A DNA stretch of 64,000 nt from Pseudomonas entomophila (GTDB taxonomy: Bacteria > Pseudomonadota > Gammaproteobacteria > Pseudomonadales > Pseudomonadaceae): the NCBI RefSeq assembly GCF_029478665.1, contig NZ_JARPQB010000016.1:17134-81133 (forward strand), given 5' to 3'. Below the pieces are notes generated by a model, which saw only the letters and a program-made list of their open reading frames with translations, was not told where the DNA came from and did no database searches. A program made the position numbers and the translations under genes. This document shows, in pieces, positions 8,869 through 16,916 of this stretch (position 1 is its first letter; each line of letters starts with the position of its first letter).

Positions 8869-10995
8869 ATGTCCAAGCTCGAATCCGCTCAAACCGACGT
8901 TTCGCTCCCTACCCCTGGTACGGCCGCTTCGTCGTTGCGTCTGTTGATACATTCACCAGACAAAGAAGTTCCTCCCCAGGACACGCAGCCGTTCAAGCTG
9001 TGCCACGGTGCCGATCACACGCTGGAGGTCCAGGCGCCGGGCGGCAGTACCTGGGTGAAGCAGAAAACCAGCCTGCACTGGATGAGCACCGGTACTCTGC
9101 CAAGTCATTACGGTTTGAGCGCAAACCCTGAGTTTTTCCTTGGCAATACCGATGCAGAAAAGCATTACCAGATACTGTCCGCCACAGGAGCCGAATGGCA
9201 GCTGAAGGCGCAGCATGCTAGTGAGGGCACGCAGTCCGGTGACGTGACGCTGGCCTTGGGGAGCTACTGGCAAGCACCCAAATATGAGATCAAGGCGAGC
9301 GTGGGTGATTTTCACTACGGTTTCAAGCATATCCAGTGGAGTGGCGTTTTGCCGATCATCGAGGAGGGTGACGAGATAGTCCTGGCCGTCACGGTGGCAA
9401 GTGTCTTTGATGACAAGCGCGTGCTAGCGGGGAAAAGCGTGACTTGGGAGTTGGGCGTCGGGCGGACGTGGACTATCCCGACTGATGAGAATGGGCGTTC
9501 AGAGTTGAGGTACACGCCCGTGGCCGAAGATTTGGGCGGCAATGAGTATGGGACGCTCACGTTCACTGCTACAGGTATGGATGACCTGCAACTGGAAAGC
9601 CGAGTGCCACAAGGTGTCCGGGCTTATCTCACTTCGCCTTGGGCAAATCAGCTGCAGGTGTTTCTCGATAAAAAAGAAATTACGGATTTCAAAGGTCCAG
9701 GCCTTCGTCTGAGCCAATCGCAACCGCACACATTGATGCTGAAACCTCGGGAGGACAGCGATTTCCTTGGCCATCTGTTCACGTTGAAATGGCCTGAGGG
9801 CACGAAGGATCTTGGCATCACATTCACGCCCAGTGCGCCACAGGAGATGACCAAGGGAGGCATCGAGTGGGCGATTACAGGGGGCGATACCAGCGGTTTC
9901 TTTGTCTTGGAGGCGACGACACTGATGCTGGGTGGCTCGTTCCCGATGCCAGGGGCGCAGATGTCGAGCGATCTGGCTGAAGAAGCAACGTTGGAAATCG
10001 AGAACAAGTGGGTTGGCCAGCCGCCGATTTTCAATATAGGGGTGTTGAAGGAGGTGCGTATTGTGCCGAAGCAGGATAGCCCGCTGGCTCGTATGGGGCT
10101 TAAGGCTCAACTTAGCATAGAGGGGCCACTCCCGACGACGTTCGCGGTTACTCCACCTTTTTGGAGCGATGTGGTGACGGAGAGTGGTTTTACCTGGGGA
10201 GTCCTTCCTCAAACTGGATATGCAAGTAGTGTAAACAGCCTGAAGGTCGTAATGCCCGGTTTCCAGCATGCTCTGAAGTTGGAGAGGTTTCTGAAAATGA
10301 ACAGAAGCGTCAGATCGGAGACGAGGCTTGAGCGGGATGGAAAAGGATTGGGCTTGACGGTGGAGGTTTTTAAGCGAGGATCTACTGTCCAATTGACGTT
10401 GGTTCCAAAGAGCGGAAGTCCTCTGGGAACCACTACGCTAAAGGCGCATATGGTACTGATCGAGGGATCCCTGACCAAGGATGATGTGACTGCTGAACCA
10501 GCGTTTGGGGAACCACGACCGATGACTGAAACCGGGTTGAGCTGGGCGATCAAGTCTCCGGATAAGAGCGGCTCGTTTACCGTGGTGTTCGAAGTGGAAG
10601 GGTTCGAAGAGTCATGGGTATTGCCAGTGATTGTGTTGTCAGAAAAATTGAGTGATGAAATACAAGTGCTGGTCAAAGAGCAAGAAGTGACCGAATTTGA
10701 GATCCAAGATGATCGCCAGGTTTGGGTAAGGATACTGCCGAGAGCAGGGAGCCCCATCGCAAATACAGTTTTCGCTTCGCTGACGTTCGTGCCCGACAGC
10801 TTGAGTAAAGACAAGGTGAAGGCTAATCCGGCGTATGATCATAGGATGCGTATAGATGAGGGAACCGCTGGCTTATATTGGGTGTTGAGTGGCCAAGGAA
10901 CCAGCGGTACGTTCGGTTTGAAGGTCAATGTGGATAGTTACGAGGAGAACGTGGATCTGTATGGGGAGGTCAAGATCAGCAAGCCCGTAAAATGA
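8869..10995 (+). CDS. Large Ig-like-repeat protein, function unknown
   Basis: 708 residues; ATG preceded by CAGGAG. No signal peptide, membrane helix or LPxTG-type anchor is visible. After an N-terminal ~150 residues comes an Ig-like unit ('VLAGKSVTWELGVGRTWTIPTDENGRSELRYTP', resembling bacterial Ig-like/invasin domains in part). Then follow at least three degenerate ~110-residue repeats marked by 'MTETGLSWAI..DKSGSFTV', 'MTKGGIEWAI..DTSGFFVL' and 'RIDEGTAGLYWVLS..GTSGTFGL'. Base composition is more AT-rich than neighbouring genes and codon use is less biased, suggesting acquisition. Flanked by unstructured intergenic DNA, with no operon partner. It could be a surface-exported or effector-linked protein, but no evidence decides this. 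Confidence 0.75.
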   Translation: MSKLESAQTDVSLPTPGTAASSLRLLIHSPDKEVPPQDTQPFKLCHGADHTLEVQAPGGSTWVKQKTSLHWMSTGTLPSHYGLSANPEFFLGNTDAEKHYQILSATGAEWQLKAQHASEGTQSGDVTLALGSYWQAPKYEIKASVGDFHYGFKHIQWSGVLPIIEEGDEIVLAVTVASVFDDKRVLAGKSVTWELGVGRTWTIPTDENGRSELRYTPVAEDLGGNEYGTLTFTATGMDDLQLESRVPQGVRAYLTSPWANQLQVFLDKKEITDFKGPGLRLSQSQPHTLMLKPREDSDFLGHLFTLKWPEGTKDLGITFTPSAPQEMTKGGIEWAITGGDTSGFFVLEATTLMLGGSFPMPGAQMSSDLAEEATLEIENKWVGQPPIFNIGVLKEVRIVPKQDSPLARMGLKAQLSIEGPLPTTFAVTPPFWSDVVTESGFTWGVLPQTGYASSVNSLKVVMPGFQHALKLERFLKMNRSVRSETRLERDGKGLGLTVEVFKRGSTVQLTLVPKSGSPLGTTTLKAHMVLIEGSLTKDDVTAEPAFGEPRPMTETGLSWAIKSPDKSGSFTVVFEVEGFEESWVLPVIVLSEKLSDEIQVLVKEQEVTEFEIQDDRQVWVRILPRAGSPIANTVFASLTFVPDSLSKDKVKANPAYDHRMRIDEGTAGLYWVLSGQGTSGTFGLKVNVDSYEENVDLYGEVKISKPVK

Positions 10996-11344
10996 TACTG
11001 GGTACACGAGAGTGCCTAGGGTTTGCAGGAAACGTCGTCGCGCGGCGATCAGGCAAGGTGAAAACAGGCGAGGAACGGTCGGAGTCGCGCTCGACTTTGC
11101 TGGTTGCAAATGAGCATTCCGAGCCTGTTTTCAACGCAGCATGATCGTCGCGCAGACACTTTTCCTACCAAGCCTAATGATCTGAAAGTACGCTGAAATA
11201 TTGATACTGATAGGTTGGAAGTTTTAATTTCTACCTCTCTCCAATCCTGATAGGGGCGGCGCTGGACGTTCTGTTGAAGGGGGAGTCGATCCTCAGGTCG
11301 CATTCGTCGGAAAAAGTTGGCCTCTCTAAGTGGTTGCACAGAAC
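10996..11344. other. Intergenic stretch, no gene supported
   Basis: About 350 bases between convergent genes. A minus-strand frame (11049-11339) lacks a ribosome site and recognisable domains. The notable content is the nested inverted-repeat element at 11040-11153. Confidence 0.5.
11040..11153. repeat. Nested stem-loop element of unknown nature
   Basis: Three nested inverted repeats: 11040-11051 with 11142-11153 (one mismatch), GAAAACAGGC at 11060-11069 with its exact complement at 11123-11132, and AGTCG/CGACT at 11083-11087 and 11092-11096. The spacing is compatible with one folded ~114-base structure. It is not a REP of the kind seen elsewhere in the window. Confidence 0.5.
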
Positions 11345-12160
11345 TCAGCCCACCCGCAACCAGATCGCCGAGGCGTCATCGCTCATCTTGAAGCGCGGAT
11401 GGCGCAGGCAGCCGGCATCTTCCTGCTCGATCTCCCGCAGCGTGCGCGCCAGATCGACCAGACCATGGGCCAGCAGGCGCTCGACGAACGCAGTCGGCGT
11501 ATAGGCCTGGTAGGTGTCGAACAGCGCGGCGAAGCCATCGCTCATCAGCACGATGTCGTCGCCCCGCGCCACCGGAGCACGGCTGTAGCAGGTGCCTGCC
11601 CGGGACAACTCGGCATCGACGCCGAGCACGGCCCGGGGCCGTTCGCGGGCCTGGCGGCGGTCGGCCAGCACCGCGGGCGTGCGCACATTGTGGGCACCGG
11701 TGCCGGGGCCCAGGGCGGCCGCTTCGCCGCGTTCCGCCTCGCGATCGGGCTCTGGCGTGAGGAAGGCGACGCCCCGCGCGCTGCGGTGCAGAACCACGCA
11801 GTCGGCCAGGTGCGCGCAGACCAGTTCGTCGTCTTCCAGCGCCACGGCGGCGAACGCGGCGCGTGGCAGCTCCCAGTGAGCCACGGGTTCGCGTTGGCGA
11901 TCCTGCTGGTAATCGCCGGCCAAGGTCTCGAACACCGTTTCGCACAGCGCCTGCAATGGGCCCGAGGCCACGCTGAAGGCACGCTGCGCCGCACCCGCCA
12001 GCCAGGCCGCGCCGCCCCGTTCGCCCAGTAAACCGGGCGCGCCAAGATCGGTGGCGCCGTCGATCACCCAGGCATGGCGGTCGGCGCAGCCGATACGATC
12101 ATCATTGGGTACATCCGGCTTGCCGGCCAGGCTGAGGGTCTGGATCAGGTCGAAATGCAT
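11345..12160 (-). CDS. PP2C-family serine/threonine phosphatase-like protein
   Basis: 271 residues from the ATG at 12160, which follows GGAGATCCCC. The longer upstream frame is proline/arginine-rich and not coding-like. PP2C metal-site motifs are visible: 'HAWVIDGATDLG' (D-G-x-x-D), 'DDELVCAHLADCVVLHR' (a variant of the AxxGDSR strand), 'GDDIVLMSDGFAALFD' and 'KMSDDASAIWL' (D-D-A/N near the C-terminus). Cytoplasmic, stand-alone. PP2C proteins remove phosphate from Ser/Thr residues; the substrate is not indicated and no kinase gene is near. Confidence 0.85.
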   Translation of the reverse strand: MHFDLIQTLSLAGKPDVPNDDRIGCADRHAWVIDGATDLGAPGLLGERGGAAWLAGAAQRAFSVASGPLQALCETVFETLAGDYQQDRQREPVAHWELPRAAFAAVALEDDELVCAHLADCVVLHRSARGVAFLTPEPDREAERGEAAALGPGTGAHNVRTPAVLADRRQARERPRAVLGVDAELSRAGTCYSRAPVARGDDIVLMSDGFAALFDTYQAYTPTAFVERLLAHGLVDLARTLREIEQEDAGCLRHPRFKMSDDASAIWLRVG

Positions 12161-12281
12161 GGGGATCTCCGTGTCGTTGGCAGGGACGCGCCGGCCCCCG
12201 ACCTTGAACCTTGTGCTGGCGCGCGTCAAATTCGGGGCATATCTGAGAGTCATCTGCATTGACGGACGACAGGGTCGGTAC

Positions 12282-12773
12282 TCAGTCGAGGGTCTTGGCC
12301 ATCTCAGCCGTGGCCGCCCAGCCGAGCCCCGCATAGACCGGCCTGCCGGCCTCGGTCGCATGCAGCACGGCAAAGCACAGGCCACGTTGTTCGAACTCGG
12401 CCTCGGCCAGGCGCATCAGCCCGCCGGCCAGGCCACGGCGACGGTGGCTGGGTTCGACATAGACATTGAGCACGTAGCCGCGCAGGGCCTGGGTAGGGTG
12501 GTTCGGGTGCGGCGGCCATTCGATGTCCATAAGCCCGATGGCCGCCACCGGATGATCCTGGTCCAGCAGCACGAAGCCGTAGTAGCGGCCGTCCTCCAGG
12601 CGTGGCAGCAGCCAGGGGGCGAAGTGTTCGGTCATCAGGCGCAGGCGCTCCGGCACGCCACCGGCCTCGAGGAACATGGCCTCGCGATGGGCGCAGATCA
12701 TGGCATGGTCTTCGGGGCGCACGCGGCGCACGGTCAGGCCTGGAAAATCGATGTGGGCGGGGAGGTCGTGCAT
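12282..12773 (-). CDS. GNAT-family N-acetyltransferase
   Basis: 163 residues from the ATG at 12773; a longer start at 12854 is possible, and neither has a strong ribosome site. The GNAT fold is clear: 'LTVRRVRPEDHAMI' (strand 1), 'YGFVLLDQDHPVAAIGLMDI' and the acetyl-CoA loop 'VEPSHRRRGLAGGLMRLAE' (R-x-x-G-x-A), then 'CFAVLHATEAGRPVYAGLGW', the usual C-terminal pattern. Acetyl-CoA-dependent acetylation of a small molecule or protein amine is expected; substrate unknown. Confidence 0.85.
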   Translation of the reverse strand: MHDLPAHIDFPGLTVRRVRPEDHAMICAHREAMFLEAGGVPERLRLMTEHFAPWLLPRLEDGRYYGFVLLDQDHPVAAIGLMDIEWPPHPNHPTQALRGYVLNVYVEPSHRRRGLAGGLMRLAEAEFEQRGLCFAVLHATEAGRPVYAGLGWAATAEMAKTLD

Positions 12774-12778
12774 GTCGG

Positions 12779-12934
12779 CTACCGGGGCGGAGTGTTCGAT
12801 GCTAGGGGTTGCAGCCCGGGGGCGGCAGATACAGATGCGCGCTGAATCCGGCATACAGTGCGCTTGCCGCGATCGTCGAACGCGGCGATGATCGGCGCCA
12901 ACACCACGCCGATCGACGAGGCCTGCATGTGCAT
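12779..12934 (-). CDS. Possible small ORF upstream of the GNAT gene
   Basis: 51 codons. The ATG at 12934 is preceded by a good site (GGGAGAAGCAGGACA), and the stop lies six bases before the GNAT start. The N-terminal part 'MQASSIGVVLAPIIAAF' is hydrophobic and the rest is basic and disordered. It may be a leader peptide for the GNAT gene or chance. No family recognised. Confidence 0.3.
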   Translation of the reverse strand: MHMQASSIGVVLAPIIAAFDDRGKRTVCRIQRASVSAAPGLQPLASNTPPR

Positions 12935-13027
12935 TGTCCTGCTTCTCCCTTTCAGGGGCTCTGGACGCAGGGGGCGTGACCGCATCATGGCCGCCAGATG
13001 CCCGCCGCAACCCTTGCCGCGCTTGCG

Positions 13028-13058
13028 AGATCGAGCGCCGCGCCGGGGCGCTCGATCT
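13028..13058. repeat. 12-bp inverted repeat hairpin
   Basis: AGATCGAGCGCC (13028-13039) and its exact complement (13047-13058) with a 7-base loop, between divergent genes. No T-run follows, so it is more likely a REP-derived palindrome than a terminator. Confidence 0.5.
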
Positions 13059-13193
13059 GAAACGCTAACGTCGAACACCTTGAGAGGTTTGGTCCTGGCT
13101 GCCTGCGCCGGCCAAGGCTGACCCGCGCAAGAACGATCAAACCGGCCTCACGGGCACTTGCTAAGGTGGCCGTGCTGACTGAGGAGCAATGGA

Positions 13194-14027
13194 ATGCGCA
13201 GCATCGAACACATCCTGTGGTACATCGAATCGGCCCTGGATACTGACCTGGACCTGTCAGGTGTCGCCAGGCATTTCGGCTTGTCGCCGTTCGCCCTGGC
13301 GCGCCAGTTCGTCGCCGCCACCGGCTGGCCTGTAATGCGTTATGTTCGGGCCCGGCGGTTGAGCCGGGCGGCCCAGGCTCTGCGCGAAGGCCACCCGGAC
13401 ATCCTGGACGTCGCCCTGGCGGCCGGCTACAGCTCCCACGAAGCATTCACGCGGGCCTTCTGCGACCTGTTCGGCGTTGCGCCGAGCCAGGTGCGTGGGC
13501 AGGCCCATGATCCGATCAAGCTGGTGGAGCCCCTGCGCATGAAAGCACTGAACGTTGTCCCCCTGTCTGAACCCCGTTTCGAACACCGCCCCGAATTCAT
13601 CGTCGCCGGCCTGGGCGAACGCTTCACCTTCGAGCGCAACGAGGGCATCGTGGGGCTGTGGCAGGCCTTCGATCCCTACGTGGGCCGGGTGCCTGGCCAG
13701 GTGGGCGATTTCACCTACGGGCTGTGCTGCAACCCGGGGGAGGATGGCAGTTTCGAGTACATCGCCGGGGTCGAGGTGGCCCGTACCGCCGAGCTGGCGG
13801 CGAACTTTCGCTTCTTCCGGCTAGCGGCGCGGGATTATGCGGTGTTCCGCCACCTGGGCCACGTGTCGATGATCCACCAGACGGTTTTCACCGTGTTCAA
13901 CCAGTGGCTGCCGGCCTCCGGCTACCAGGCCGCCGACGCGCCGGAGTTCGAGCTGTACAGCCCGGACTTCGATCCAATGCGCGGCGTCGGCTACGTCGAC
14001 CTGTGGATCCCCCTGGCCGGCCGCTGA
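13194..14027 (+). CDS. AraC-family regulator with C-terminal GyrI-like ligand domain
   Basis: 277 residues; TGAGGAGC precedes the ATG. Residues 1-105 are an AraC double helix-turn-helix placed at the N-terminus ('VARHFGLSPFALARQFVAATG', 'DILDVALAAGYSSHEAFTRAFCDLFGVAPSQVR'). Residues ~125-277 match the GyrI-like effector-binding fold ('PEFIVAGLGERFTF', 'YAVFRHLGHVSMIHQTVFTVFNQWLPASGY', 'FELYSPDFDP'). This MarA/Rob/SoxS-like DNA-binding part plus GyrI layout, as in Rob, usually senses small amphipathic drugs. The VOC gene directly downstream on the same strand is the likely partner. Confidence 0.9.
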   Translation: MRSIEHILWYIESALDTDLDLSGVARHFGLSPFALARQFVAATGWPVMRYVRARRLSRAAQALREGHPDILDVALAAGYSSHEAFTRAFCDLFGVAPSQVRGQAHDPIKLVEPLRMKALNVVPLSEPRFEHRPEFIVAGLGERFTFERNEGIVGLWQAFDPYVGRVPGQVGDFTYGLCCNPGEDGSFEYIAGVEVARTAELAANFRFFRLAARDYAVFRHLGHVSMIHQTVFTVFNQWLPASGYQAADAPEFELYSPDFDPMRGVGYVDLWIPLAGR

Positions 14028-14100
14028 TCGCACGAGGCAATTCGCTCGGGGCAGGGGGCTAGACTCGACGGGACATGGCAAGGGCACAGGAGCCTCCGAC

Positions 14101-14580
14101 ATGACCCCGAAGAACAGCATCTGCCTCTGGTTCGACGGCGACGCCGAAGCGGCGGCGAACTTCTATGCGCGCACCTTCCCCGACAGCAGGGTGACCGCGG
14201 TGCACCAGGCACCCGGCGACTACCCGTCCGGCAAGCAGGGCGATGTGATCACGGTCGAGTTCACCGTGATGGGCATCCCCTGCATCGGCCTCAATGGCGG
14301 GGCGATGTTCAAGCACAGCGAGGCGTTCTCGTTCCAGGTGGCGACCGACGATCAGGAGGAAACCGACCGTTACTGGAACGCCATCATCGACAACGGCGGT
14401 GAGGCCAGCGTCTGCGGTTGGTGCAAGGACAAGTGGGGGCTGTCGTGGCAGATTTCGCCGCGCGTGCTCACCCAGGCGGTGGCTGGTGCTGACCGGGCTG
14501 CGGCCAAGCGGGCGTTCGAGGCGATGATGACGATGGGCAAGATCGATATCGCGACGATCGAGCAGGCGCTCAAAGGTTGA
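14101..14580 (+). CDS. VOC-family (PhnB-like) protein
   Basis: 159 residues; CAGGAGCC precedes the ATG. Typical PhnB/'3-demethylubiquinone' VOC layout: 'SICLWFDGDAEAAANFYARTFPDSRV', 'VEFTVMGIPCIGLNGG', 'FKHSEAFSFQVATDDQEETDRYWNAI', 'CGWCKDKWGLSWQISPRVL'. The fold is a pair of beta-alpha-beta-beta-beta units. Members include fosfomycin/bleomycin-resistance-like and methyltransferase-like proteins; the reaction here is unknown. It lies 73 bases after the AraC gene and may be its target. Confidence 0.88.
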   Translation: MTPKNSICLWFDGDAEAAANFYARTFPDSRVTAVHQAPGDYPSGKQGDVITVEFTVMGIPCIGLNGGAMFKHSEAFSFQVATDDQEETDRYWNAIIDNGGEASVCGWCKDKWGLSWQISPRVLTQAVAGADRAAAKRAFEAMMTMGKIDIATIEQALKG

Positions 14581-14607
14581 GAGCCAGGCGAGAGGGGCGC
14601 ATCTCTG

Positions 14608-14645
14608 CGACGGCCTGTTCGCCGGCAAGGCCGGCTCCTACAGGT
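14608..14645. repeat. Single REP unit
   Basis: GCCTGTTCGCCGGCAAGGCCGGCTCCTACAGG-type unit, the commonest REP of this window, after the VOC gene and before the convergent DUF4130 gene. Confidence 0.7.
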
Positions 14646-14680
14646 GTGGCGCTGAACCTGAGGTGATCATCGCGTCTGCT

Positions 14681-15532
14681 TCACTTTGGCCCCATGGGAT
14701 GGGCGGCGATACGCTTGCCGGCCTGCAAGCCAACTTCCATTGCCTGGCCATCGCGTTGCTTACCCTGGCGCGCCTGGCCGACCAGTTCGGGAATCAGTGG
14801 CCCTTCGGGCAGGTTCCGCCAGAACCGACCGGGCAAATGCTGGCGCAGGGCGTCCGGGTTGAGCCGGGCGGGGTTGAAGGTGTGGCGGTAGTAGGTAAGC
14901 CAGAGCTCGGCGCCCGGATCCTCCGCGCTGCGCGCCCACTGGCGCCATTCATCCGGGCAGTGGCGGCGGTGGTCCAGGTTTTCTCCGTCGAAGCGGATGC
15001 CGTCGCGCGGTGTCGCGATCAGCCAGCGCTGGCGCCCCAGGCGCTCGGCGAAATGGCCGCTGGCACTGTCGAGGATGTCGTGGGCGGGTTCGTGATAGGC
15101 AACCAGGTCCAGTTGCAGGTGTTCGGCCAATGCGCCAGGCAGTGGCACGAAGCGCACGAAGGCGTGCAGGTGATGGGCCTCGCGACCCACCTGCTTGATA
15201 CGCCGTTGCAGTTCACTGCCCAGGCGGTCACCGGCGAGCATGGCGGTGCGGTCGCCATGGGCGACACGCCAGAGCACTTCATAGAGCAGGTTCCAGCGTT
15301 GTTCGCCGCGATAGCGCCCGGCCTGCTCCAGCTGGGCCAGCAAAGCCGCCGGCACGCGGGCGCGAAACGGGCCAGGGCCTTCGGGCGGTGGCGCCGCCAC
15401 CGCGAGCAGATCATCCATCGGGCCTTGACCCCAGGTGACCTCGGCCGGGTCGATGCCATGGCCGAGCAGCCGCCGGGCCTGGTCGCGCCAGGTGGCGAAG
15501 TCATCATCGCAGTCGAGCGCGATCATCCCCAC
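14681..15532 (-). CDS. DUF4130 / TIGR03915-type putative DNA-metabolism protein
   Basis: 283 residues. Its ATG overlaps the end of the radical SAM gene by ten bases, so translation is probably coupled. Recognised by 'YRGEQRWNLLYEVLWRVAHGD', 'VGREAHHLHAFVRFVPLP', 'YHEPAHDILDSASGHFAERL' and 'ELWLTYYRHTFNPARLNPDALRQHLP', the signature of the partner always found with the HhH radical SAM protein. In many genomes this domain is fused to a UdgX-type uracil-DNA glycosylase; the glycosylase part is absent here. Role inferred to be DNA repair or modification. The LexA-like box upstream of the operon supports this. Confidence 0.85.
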   Translation of the reverse strand: MGMIALDCDDDFATWRDQARRLLGHGIDPAEVTWGQGPMDDLLAVAAPPPEGPGPFRARVPAALLAQLEQAGRYRGEQRWNLLYEVLWRVAHGDRTAMLAGDRLGSELQRRIKQVGREAHHLHAFVRFVPLPGALAEHLQLDLVAYHEPAHDILDSASGHFAERLGRQRWLIATPRDGIRFDGENLDHRRHCPDEWRQWARSAEDPGAELWLTYYRHTFNPARLNPDALRQHLPGRFWRNLPEGPLIPELVGQARQGKQRDGQAMEVGLQAGKRIAAHPMGPK

Positions 15533-16743
15533 AAGCCCATCTGCACCGGCGCCTGGGGCTCGCGCAGGCGGGCGCGCAGCAGGCCGCTGCGCAGTTCGGC
15601 CTGGGCCGGGCGGTAATCGCTGGTGACGATGAACGGGCGGGCTTTTTCCAGCACGCAGCGCAGCTGGATCAGGTCGTCGTAGCGCACCCGCCGTTCACGG
15701 CGCAGGGCCACCAACCGCTGCACGCTGCGCAGGCCGATGCCGGGGATACGCGCCAGCAGCGCCGGTTCGGCGCGGTTCACGTCGAGTGGGAACATGTCGC
15801 GATTGGCCAGCGCCCAGGCCAGCTTGGGGTCGATATCCAGCGCCAGGTTACCGGCCTCGCCGAGTAGCTCACCGGCCTTGTAGCCATAGCCGCGCAAAAG
15901 AAAGTCAGCCTGGTACAAGCGGTGCTCGCGCAGCAGCGGCGGGGCGGCCAGGGGGACGCTGCCGGGGCTGTCGGGGATGGGGCTGAAGGCCGAGTAGTAG
16001 ACACGCTTGAGCCCGTACCCCTGGTACAGCGACTCGGCATTGCGCAGCAGGGTGCTGTCGTCGGTGGCGTCGGCACCGACGATCACCTGGGTGCTCTGCC
16101 CGGCGGGGGTGAAGCGGGGCGCCCGGGGCTCGCCGGCCACTGCCTGTTGCCCCTGGTGAATCACCCCCATGGCCTGGCGGATGGTGCTGGCCTGTTTCTC
16201 CGGGGCCAGGCGCTTGAGGCTGGCGTCGGTGGGCAATTCGATGTTGACGCTCAGGCGGTCGGCCAGGCGCCCGGCTTCCTCGATCAGCAGCGGGTCGGCG
16301 TCGGGAATGGTCTTGAGGTGGATGTAGCCGCGAAAGCCGTGTTCCTCGCGTAGCAGGCGCGCGACCCTGATCAGCTGCTCCATGGTGTAGTCGGCCGAGC
16401 GGATGATGCCGGAGCTCAGGAACAGGCCACTGATGCAGTTGCGCCGGTAGAAGTCGAGGGTCAGGCGCACCACTTCCTCGGGGGTGAAGCGCGCCCGTGG
16501 CACGTTGCTGGAACGGCGGTTGACGCAGTACTGGCAATCGTAGAGGCAGAAGTTGGTGAGCAACACCTTGAGCAGGGATACGCAGCGGCCATCCGGGGTG
16601 AAACTGTGGCAGATCCCCATGCCGTCGGTGGCGCCAAGCCCGTCACGGCCACGCGAGCTGCGCTTGGGCGCGCCACTGCTGGCGCAGGAGGCATCGTACT
16701 TGGCGGCGTCGGCGAGGATGCCGAGCTTGGCGATCAGTTGCAT
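15523..16743 (-). CDS. HhH radical SAM protein (putative DNA modification/repair, TIGR03916-type)
   Basis: 406 residues. Radical SAM cluster motif Cys-x3-Cys-x2-Cys in 'NFCLYDCQYCVNRR' binds a [4Fe-4S] cluster that cleaves S-adenosylmethionine. Further 'ICHSFTPDGRCVSLLKVLLT', 'GLFLSSGIIRSADYTMEQ' and a C-terminal helix-hairpin-helix 'LLARIPGIGLRSVQRLVALRR', a DNA-binding element. First gene of a two-gene operon with the DUF4130 protein. A near-consensus SOS box (16758-16777) sits 15 bases before the ATG, so induction by DNA damage is likely. The reaction has not been established for this family as far as known. Confidence 0.9.
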   Translation of the reverse strand: MQLIAKLGILADAAKYDASCASSGAPKRSSRGRDGLGATDGMGICHSFTPDGRCVSLLKVLLTNFCLYDCQYCVNRRSSNVPRARFTPEEVVRLTLDFYRRNCISGLFLSSGIIRSADYTMEQLIRVARLLREEHGFRGYIHLKTIPDADPLLIEEAGRLADRLSVNIELPTDASLKRLAPEKQASTIRQAMGVIHQGQQAVAGEPRAPRFTPAGQSTQVIVGADATDDSTLLRNAESLYQGYGLKRVYYSAFSPIPDSPGSVPLAAPPLLREHRLYQADFLLRGYGYKAGELLGEAGNLALDIDPKLAWALANRDMFPLDVNRAEPALLARIPGIGLRSVQRLVALRRERRVRYDDLIQLRCVLEKARPFIVTSDYRPAQAELRSGLLRARLREPQAPVQMGLWG

Positions 16744-16757
16744 GGGGATTCTCGAAA

Positions 16758-16777
16758 TACTGATTATTCATACAGTA
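16758..16777 (-). promoter_or_regulatory. LexA-like SOS box upstream of the radical SAM operon
   Basis: The 20-base palindrome TACTG-ATTATTCATA-CAGTA matches 16 of 20 positions of the classical LexA operator, with seven of eight core bases (CTGA...ACAG instead of CTGT...ACAG). It lies just upstream of the start codon at 16743, where a repressor would block transcription. Confidence 0.7.
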
Positions 16778-16916
16778 TTTCGGGAAATGGCTGATTGCAA
16801 GTGCCAGCACGATCATGCCTGAGCAAATCAGTCGACTAAGCTTGACCCAGGCTCAACGCCGCAGGCCCTGTGCCTGTGGGTTGCCGGTGCAGGCAAAGGC
16901 GAACACGGGAGCGCAC

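Noticed and set aside
11049..11339. 96-codon minus-strand frame between the Ig-repeat and PP2C genes
   Set aside because: No ribosome site or domain; most of it runs through the nested inverted-repeat element.
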